This document shows, one piece after another, positions 4,812-9,174 of a stretch of DNA of 9,174 nt. Made by a program: the position numbers and the translations under genes. The notes under the pieces were generated by a model. It saw only the letters and a program-made list of their open reading frames with translations. It made no database searches and had not been told where the DNA came from. Position 1 is the stretch's first letter; the number at the start of each line of letters is the position of its first letter. Source of the DNA: an uncultured Eubacteriales bacterium (GTDB lineage: Bacteria; Bacillota; Clostridia; Oscillospirales; Oscillospiraceae); contig URLO01000062.1 in the NCBI GenBank assembly GCA_900548625.1, positions 1 through 9,174 on the forward strand. The letters are read 5' to 3'.

Positions 4812-5633
4812 TCAGGCCTCCGGGTCAAAGTTTTCAAAGATCGGGATCAGTCCCTCGGCCTCGGCGGCAAGCAGATCCTCCTTCGAGCGAAGGGTCCACG
4901 CCACGCCCTGAATGCCCCAGAGCCGCAGGCAGAGGACGTTGCTGAGGCAGGCGCGGTCTTCAAACCTGAAGGCGATGAAATCGGGCTTTCCGATGGCGTT
5001 TCCGATCAGGCTGGTCGCGAGCACCGAGCGCACCGGATCGAGCGCGCCCTTGTCACGCAGGAAATTCTCTGCAAGCTGGCCGCGGCAGATGCCGGGGCGA
5101 AGCGTCCGCACATCCGCCACAACGGCGGGGTCGAACGATTCGATGCAGTAAGCGCCCCGGTAGGTGTCGAGCCGCTCGCAGACGGCCTTGGCCAGCGCAA
5201 AATGATTCCCACCGGCTGCCTTCAGCTCGATGATGAGCGGCGCAGCGTCCTCAAACAGCGCCAGCACCTCGTCAAACAGCGGGATGCGCTCGTCCGTGCC
5301 CTCCAGACGATAGTTTTCCAGCTCCTCGCGCGTCAGCTCCTCGATTTGCACGTCTGCGCCGGCTGTGCGCAGAAGGCTGGAGTCGTGGATGACCGCCAGC
5401 GTGCCGTCCTTCATCAGATGCACGTCCAGCTCGGCGCCCCAGCCGCGCGCAATGGCACGGCGGAACGCAGGCAGGGAGTTTTCCGGGACAACCGGCTTGT
5501 CGTGATAGCCGCGATGGGCAAAGCGGTACTTCCGCAGCAGCTCAAGGTCCGGATGGCCCTTTCTTCCGTGGAGTCCGAGCGTGTAGGCTCCGGCGGTCAG
5601 CGCCGCCGTCTTCAAAAGGGAATGCTTTTTCAC
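4812..5633 (-). CDS. Glycerophosphodiester phosphodiesterase family protein
   Basis: This 273-residue protein has the GDPD TIM-barrel signature. It carries AHRGYHDKPVVPENSLPAF with catalytic His40-Arg41 and Glu51-Asn52, then GAELDVHLMKDGTLAVIHD with metal ligands Glu68 and Asp70 and the second catalytic His83-Asp84, and Glu136 in LIIELK. Family members hydrolyse glycerophosphodiesters to sn-glycerol 3-phosphate and an alcohol, using a divalent metal. The N-terminus (KKHSLLKTAALTAGAYTLGLHG) is mildly hydrophobic and may be a weak membrane anchor; secretion is uncertain. The GTG start (5633-5631) uses GGAGGA that lies inside the end of the MFS gene, and the two genes are separated by only 5 nt, implying co-translation. 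It is the last gene of the HAD-MFS-GDPD unit. The substrate could be membrane phospholipid or teichoic-acid derived glycerophosphodiesters. Confidence 0.9.
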   Translation of the reverse strand: MKKHSLLKTAALTAGAYTLGLHGRKGHPDLELLRKYRFAHRGYHDKPVVPENSLPAFRRAIARGWGAELDVHLMKDGTLAVIHDSSLLRTAGADVQIEELTREELENYRLEGTDERIPLFDEVLALFEDAAPLIIELKAAGGNHFALAKAVCERLDTYRGAYCIESFDPAVVADVRTLRPGICRGQLAENFLRDKGALDPVRSVLATSLIGNAIGKPDFIAFRFEDRACLSNVLCLRLWGIQGVAWTLRSKEDLLAAEAEGLIPIFENFDPEA

Positions 5634-5638
5634 AAAGA

Positions 5639-6985
5639 TCAGTCCTCCATATCTTCAAACGCTTCCAGGCCCTTCTTGGCCGCCGCCTTCACGTCGCCGT
5701 GCCGCACAAACAGCATCGTGACGAACGACAGCGCGACAAACGTTGCCGCATACGGGAACAGGACCTGATAGCTGATGTTGTGCATCAGCGTGCCCGCCAC
5801 GACCGGCGTGACGACCTGCGCCGCCATCGAAGCGGTGTAGTAATAGCCGGTGAATTTGCCGATGTCCGAGCCCTTGCACATCTCGACGACCATCGGAAGG
5901 GAGTTGACGTTGATGGCCGCCCACGCGAAGCCGACCAGCGCAAAGACCACATACATGATGATGTTGATGGTGTCATACGTCGTGGTCAGCACATAGCCCG
6001 TCGCAAAGCACGCCGCCAGCAGCACAACGCCGATCTGGATGGTGCGCTTGCGGCCGATCTTCGAGGCGAGCGCGCCGATGGGGATGTAGGAGACGATGGC
6101 GCCTGCCGTCGCGATCAGCAGACACTGTGACGCGCCGCCGAGCTCCTGCCCCATGACATTTTTGACATAGACCGTGAACCATGTGGTCACGCCGTTGTAG
6201 CCGATGAACCACAGCGCGATGGACGCCAGCAGGAACATCAGGCTCTTTCTGACGGGCTTCGGAAGCTGCTCGTTGCCGCTGCCGTCATCCACGGCAAGAT
6301 TCCAGTCGGGATGCTCGGCCTCGAGCCTGCGGTTTTCCGCAGCCAGCTTCGGCTCCTTGATCGTCAGGAACAAAATGCCGACGGCGAGGAACATCACGGC
6401 CGACACGACCAGAAACAGCGGCTGATAGTTGACGTGCAGCCCCTCTGCCTCCAGCGCCTTGATCCTGCCGTTGGGGTAGAGCGCCGCCGCAACGCCGAGA
6501 TAGAGGATGCCGCCGACCGCGCCCATCAGGTTGATGATCGCGTTGCCGCGCGAGCGCAGAGGCTTCGGCGTGACGTCGGGCATCAGCGCGACGGCAGGGC
6601 TGCGGTATGTACCCATCGCGATGAGCAGAAGCCCCAGCACCACCACAAACGAGGCGAGCTTCAGCGGCGAGGGCGCGGCTGCATAGCTGTTGTCAAGCAG
6701 GGGCAGAATGTTCATCAGAATGACGGCGCAGCCGGTGCCGAACAGGATGAACGGCATACGCTTGCCGATCTTCGTGTTCGTCCGGTCGGAGAGCGAGCCG
6801 AAAAGCGGCAGCAGGAACAGCGCCAAAATATTGTCCGCCGCCATGATGACGCCGGAATAGGTCTCGTTCATGTGGAATGTCTCGGTCAGAATGAGCGGCA
6901 CGACGTTGTCATACATCTGCCAGAACGCACAGATGGACAAAAACGCCAACCCGACGAGGATGGTTCGCTTGTTGTTGAGCTTCAT
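5639..6985 (-). CDS. MFS transporter, SLC45-like
   Basis: This 448-residue protein shows the usual 12 hydrophobic segments of the major facilitator superfamily. The loop after the second helix carries the motif-A variant GSLSDRTNTKIGKRMPF, typical of the SLC45/GPH-like branch whose better-known members carry sugars with protons. A charged cytosolic loop (about residues 205-240, LTIKEPKLAAENRRLEAEHPDWN) separates the two six-helix halves, and a second motif-A-like loop, GALASKIGRKRTIQIG, lies in the second half. The start is ATG at 6985-6983 with GGAGA about 7 nt upstream, inside the HAD gene. Start and upstream stop overlap as ATGA. An earlier in-frame ATG near 7024 lies well inside the HAD gene and would add residues unlike the family. 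The substrate is not evident from sequence; neighbours point to a phosphorylated or glycerol-linked compound. Confidence 0.9.
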   Translation of the reverse strand: MKLNNKRTILVGLAFLSICAFWQMYDNVVPLILTETFHMNETYSGVIMAADNILALFLLPLFGSLSDRTNTKIGKRMPFILFGTGCAVILMNILPLLDNSYAAAPSPLKLASFVVVLGLLLIAMGTYRSPAVALMPDVTPKPLRSRGNAIINLMGAVGGILYLGVAAALYPNGRIKALEAEGLHVNYQPLFLVVSAVMFLAVGILFLTIKEPKLAAENRRLEAEHPDWNLAVDDGSGNEQLPKPVRKSLMFLLASIALWFIGYNGVTTWFTVYVKNVMGQELGGASQCLLIATAGAIVSYIPIGALASKIGRKRTIQIGVVLLAACFATGYVLTTTYDTINIIMYVVFALVGFAWAAINVNSLPMVVEMCKGSDIGKFTGYYYTASMAAQVVTPVVAGTLMHNISYQVLFPYAATFVALSFVTMLFVRHGDVKAAAKKGLEAFEDMED

Positions 6986-7797
6986 ACACTTTCTCCTTGT
7001 TCTTCTTCCATGATTTTGTCGCACACTTCGCGGATGTTATTCAGAATCCATGTTGGCTGCACATGGTATTTCTCGATATCGGACGGCACGCCCTCGCCGG
7101 ACAGGACGAAAACGGTGTCGATCCCGGCGTTGACGCCGCAGGCGATGTCGGTGTAGACGCGGTCGCCGATGAGGCAGGCGTCCTCCGCCCGCATCCCCGT
7201 TCTCGCAAGCGCCAGCCGCACCATCTCCGGCTGCGGCTTGCCGATGACGCGCGGGCGGCGGCTCGTGGCGGCGAAAAGCATTTCGATCACGCTGCCGCAG
7301 TCGGGCGCGGAGCCGTACCAGGTCGGGCAGACCATGTCCGGGTGCGTTGCGATGTAATCAGCTCCGCGCATGAGCAGGATGCAGCTGTCTTCGAGCTTTT
7401 GATACGTCAGCTCGGTATCATAGCCGAGCAGCAGCACCGTGATGTCATCGCGGAGCGTGTCGCTGACGCGCAGACCCGCCGCGCGGAGCTGGCTCTTGAG
7501 CGACTCGGTGCCGCAGACATAGTACAGCGCATCGTCATAGGCCCTTTGGAGATAGTCGATCGTCGCGTCTGCCGAGGTCAGGAAATCCTCCGGCGCGGCC
7601 TCGATGCCCATTCGCGCGAGCTTTTCGATGTAGGCATCCGTTCCGCGTGAGGAGTTGTTGGTCAAAAACAGATAACGCCCGCCGCGCTCGCGGACGTGAC
7701 GCAGAAAGTCGAGCGTGCCGTCAAACAGCGTTTGACTGAGATAGATCGTGCCGTCCATGTCGAGCAGGAACAGGCGTTTTTCTGATAGCTTCGTCAA
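6982..7797 (-). CDS. HAD-IIA family hydrolase (NagD-like phosphatase)
   Basis: This 271-residue protein has all four HAD motifs: FLLDMDGT with nucleophile Asp13 and acid/base Asp15, FLTNNSS (Thr46), Lys187 in IGKPQPEM, and IGDRVYTDI with Asp212 and Asp217. The large C2-type cap between motifs II and III and the GKP motif place it in subclass IIA with NagD, AraL, p-nitrophenylphosphatases and glycerol-3-phosphate phosphatases. It should dephosphorylate a small phosphorylated metabolite in the cytosol with Mg2+. The start is TTG at 7797-7795, with AGGAGG 5 nt upstream; the in-frame extension above it crosses the promoter region. It is the first gene of a leftward operon and overlaps the MFS gene by 4 nt. 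A role in releasing glycerol or sugar from a phosphate ester imported or generated by its partners is an inference. Confidence 0.9.
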   Translation of the reverse strand: MTKLSEKRLFLLDMDGTIYLSQTLFDGTLDFLRHVRERGGRYLFLTNNSSRGTDAYIEKLARMGIEAAPEDFLTSADATIDYLQRAYDDALYYVCGTESLKSQLRAAGLRVSDTLRDDITVLLLGYDTELTYQKLEDSCILLMRGADYIATHPDMVCPTWYGSAPDCGSVIEMLFAATSRRPRVIGKPQPEMVRLALARTGMRAEDACLIGDRVYTDIACGVNAGIDTVFVLSGEGVPSDIEKYHVQPTWILNNIREVCDKIMEEEQGESV

Positions 7798-7828
7798 GAG
7801 AGCCTCCTGTTGAAAATGGGATACCGTT

Positions 7829-7857
7829 ATTATACCGCACCGGCGCCGTTTTTGCAC
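7829..7857 (-). promoter_or_regulatory. Promoter candidate for the HAD-MFS-GDPD operon
   Basis: On the minus strand a perfect -10 TATAAT (7834-7829) lies about 32 nt upstream of the TTG start. The -35 position 17 nt further upstream reads GTGCAA (7857-7852), a weak match. The -35 of the divergent mutY promoter begins 27 nt away, so the two polymerases could interfere. Confidence 0.6.
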
Positions 7858-7883
7858 CCGCTTTTTCTCTCTTTTGAACAGGT

Positions 7884-7913
7884 TTGACAAAGTACGCAAA
7901 AACGCGGTACAAT
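7884..7913 (+). promoter_or_regulatory. Sigma-A promoter for mutY
   Basis: A perfect -35 TTGACA (7884-7889) and TACAAT (7908-7913) are separated by 18 nt. The start point should be near 7920, giving a leader of about 30 nt to the GTG start. It is divergent from the promoter of the HAD operon in the same intergenic gap. Confidence 0.82.
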
Positions 7914-7952
7914 ATACGAAAATATCCGCCGATCAGAAGGGAGGGATGCGCC

Positions 7953-8996
7953 GTGGAAAAGCTGCCGCAGCAGCTTCCCGAGCGGCTGCTGGAATGGTAT
8001 GCGGCAGGTCACCGCGATCTGCCGTGGCGGCGCGACCGCGAGCCGTATCACGTCTGGCTGTCGGAGGTCATGCTCCAGCAGACGCGCGTCGAGGCCGTGA
8101 AGGGCTATTACCGCCGGTTTCTTGCGGAGCTTCCGGATATTCCGGCGCTCGCCGCATGTCCGCCCGACCGGCTGGCGAAGCTCTGGGAGGGACTCGGCTA
8201 TTACAGCCGGATGCGGAATCTGCAAAAGGCGGCGCAGGTGATCGTGTCGGCGCACGGCGGCGTGTTCCCGCGCGAATACGACGCGATCCGCGCGCTGCCG
8301 GGCGTCGGAGACTATACGGCGGGCGCGATCGCCTCGATCTGCTTCGGCCTGCCGGAGCCTGCCGTGGACGGAAACGTTCTGCGCGTGCTCTCGCGCGTGA
8401 CGGACGATGCCGCGCCGGTGACGGATGCGGTCGTGAAGCGGGAATATGCCGCGCGTCTGCGCGAGATCTACCCCGCAGGGCGCTGCGGCGATTTTACGCA
8501 GAGCCTCATGGAGCTCGGCGCGACGGTCTGCGGCCCGAACAGCCAGCCGCAGTGCGCCCTGTGCCCGCTGGCCTCGCTCTGCCTTGCCCGCGCAAACGGA
8601 ACAGCGCTTCTGCGGCCTGTCAAGGCGCCGAAAAAAGAAAAACGCACCGAAGAAAAGACCGTTTTCATTCTGCGCTGCGGCACGTGCATCGCCGTCCGAC
8701 GCCGTCCGGAGCAGGGGCTGCTCGCAGGGCTGTGGGAGCTTCCGAACGTAGACGGAAAATGCTCCGCGCAGCAGGCGCTTGCGCAGGCCGAGCGCTGGGG
8801 CGTGCACCCGCGTGAGCTGTGCCGCTCCTCGGAAAAAACGCATATCTTCACCCACATCCGCTGGGAGCTGCGCGGATTTTACATCGAGTGCGCCGAGGCC
8901 GCTCCCCTGTTCACATGGGTCGATCCCGCCCGTTTCCGGCAGGACATTGCCCTGCCGACGGCATTTCGCATCTTCGAGGCATTTGAAGAAGTATAA
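7953..8996 (+). CDS. mutY: A/G-specific adenine glycosylase MutY
   Basis: MutY removes adenine mispaired with 8-oxoguanine, preventing G:C to T:A mutations. In the 347 residues, the catalytic N-domain shows LSEVMLQQTRVEAV with catalytic Glu38, the helix-hairpin-helix LPGVGDYTAGAIA (115-127) with Tyr121, and the catalytic Asp139 in VDGNVLRVLSR. The 4Fe-4S loop has Cys193, Cys201, Cys204 and Cys210 with C-X7-C-X2-C-X5-C spacing, one residue longer than the enteric C-X6-C form. A Nudix-fold C-domain (about 235-345) recognises 8-oxoguanine; it has GLLAGLWELPN and FTH (299-301) where many MutYs have FSH. The GTG start at 7953 follows GGGAGG by 7-8 nt; upstream in-frame sequence overlaps the promoter. 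It stands alone, divergent from the HAD operon. Confidence 0.95.
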   Translation: MEKLPQQLPERLLEWYAAGHRDLPWRRDREPYHVWLSEVMLQQTRVEAVKGYYRRFLAELPDIPALAACPPDRLAKLWEGLGYYSRMRNLQKAAQVIVSAHGGVFPREYDAIRALPGVGDYTAGAIASICFGLPEPAVDGNVLRVLSRVTDDAAPVTDAVVKREYAARLREIYPAGRCGDFTQSLMELGATVCGPNSQPQCALCPLASLCLARANGTALLRPVKAPKKEKRTEEKTVFILRCGTCIAVRRRPEQGLLAGLWELPNVDGKCSAQQALAQAERWGVHPRELCRSSEKTHIFTHIRWELRGFYIECAEAAPLFTWVDPARFRQDIALPTAFRIFEAFEEV

Positions 8997-9004
8997 AAGC
9001 GTAC

Positions 9005-9043
9005 AAAGCAGAGCTGCCGTCCGGAAACGGCAGCTCTGTGCTT
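9005..9043 (+). terminator. Terminator-like hairpin after mutY, with poor U-tract
   Basis: AGAGCTGCCGT (9010-9020) pairs perfectly over 11 bp with ACGGCAGCTCT (9027-9037) around CCGGAA. The stem can extend outward to AAAGC/GCTTT with a 2-nt bulge. It lies 8 nt past the mutY stop. The expected run of T ends after three (CTTT, then CCACG), just where gyrB-like coding sequence begins. Confidence 0.65.
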
Positions 9044-9046
9044 TCC

Positions 9047-9174
9047 ACGACCCGCACGCTCCGCCGCATCACGCTCGAGGACGCCGTGGCGGCCGACCAG
9101 ATCTTCACCATTTTGATGGGCGAGGCCGTCGAGCCGCGCAAGGAATTCATCGAGGAAAACGCAAAATACGTCGT
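9047..9174 (+). pseudogene. gyrB: 3' fragment of DNA gyrase subunit B coding sequence (C-terminal tail only)
   Basis: Read in the frame of 9047-9174, the bases give TTRTLRRITLEDAVAADQ followed by an IFTILMGEAVEPRKEFIEENAKYV tail. This is the extreme C-terminus of GyrB, where the family reads roughly P-x-x-RTL-L-x-VTLEDA...D-x-x-F-x-x-LMGD-x-VEPRR-x-FI-x-x-NA-x-Y-V. The match is to GyrB rather than ParE because of the ADQIF and ENAKYV ends. Nothing upstream resembles the rest of GyrB (ATPase, transducer or Toprim domains); bases 9005-9043 are the mutY terminator. No start codon with a ribosome binding site precedes it. The window ends about five codons before the usual GyrB end. It is therefore a detached gene fragment, from a rearrangement or a chimeric assembly join. 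Confidence 0.78.

Noticed and set aside
4713..5768. 351-codon rightward open frame opposite the GDPD gene
   Set aside because: The opposite strand carries all GDPD catalytic motifs in order, and this frame begins within a leftward gene with no ribosome binding site of its own.
6311..7156. 281-codon rightward open frame opposite the MFS and HAD genes
   Set aside because: It has His/Arg/Gln/Asp-rich composition, no recognisable domain, and crosses two well supported overlapping genes on the other strand.
8529..8583. MutY iron-sulfur loop with C-X7-C rather than C-X6-C spacing as a possible defect
   Set aside because: All four cysteines are present, and to my knowledge clostridial MutY proteins commonly have the one-residue longer loop.
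7830..8855. 341-codon leftward open frame opposite mutY
   Set aside because: The rightward frame encodes a complete MutY with catalytic and 4Fe-4S residues; the leftward one is Arg/Ala-rich shadow sequence running through both promoters.

Overview
The window is about 9.2 kb of GC-rich DNA (GC not counted) with dense, mostly housekeeping gene content. The gene set suggests a spore-forming member of the Clostridia, plausibly the Oscillospirales/Oscillospiraceae: a YtvI-type AI-2E membrane protein, a PheB/UPF0735 ACT protein, the infC-rpmI-rplT operon, a DUF6512-like membrane protein, strong Gram-positive ribosome binding sites, frequent GTG/TTG starts and several short foldback repeats between genes. 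The lineage is inferred from protein and repeat character, not from a marker-gene tree.

Layout. Bases 1-164 are a perfectly symmetric foldback (MITE-like) repeat. Next is a leftward YtvI-like gene (196-1257), divergent from a rightward pheB-like ACT gene (1379-1819). Bases 1820-2067 are non-coding and carry degenerate direct and inverted repeats, ending in a long hairpin that buries the ribosome binding site of a DUF6512-like membrane protein gene (2068-2556). A strong sigma-A promoter and a structured leader lead into infC-rpmI-rplT (2746-3883), closed by a textbook intrinsic terminator (3910-3944). Bases 3946-4297 hold no gene but do hold a second foldback repeat of about 184 bp and a hairpin terminator candidate.

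From 4298 to 7797 everything is leftward: a small unknown membrane-anchored protein with its own promoter, preceded by a tightly packed three-gene unit reading HAD-IIA phosphatase, SLC45-type MFS transporter, glycerophosphodiester phosphodiesterase. The HAD and MFS genes overlap by ATGA, and the MFS and GDPD genes are 5 nt apart. They are probably translated together and may import and break down a phosphorylated or glycerophospho compound (inference). Divergent from this unit is mutY (7953-8996), the adenine glycosylase of 8-oxoguanine repair.

The last roughly 130 bases encode the C-terminal end of DNA gyrase subunit B with no gyrB body upstream. They begin where the T-run of the mutY terminator would be expected. 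This is either a real gyrB fragment or an assembly join, and it is the oddest feature here. I see no CRISPR array, tRNA, rRNA, transposase, phage gene or defence system.
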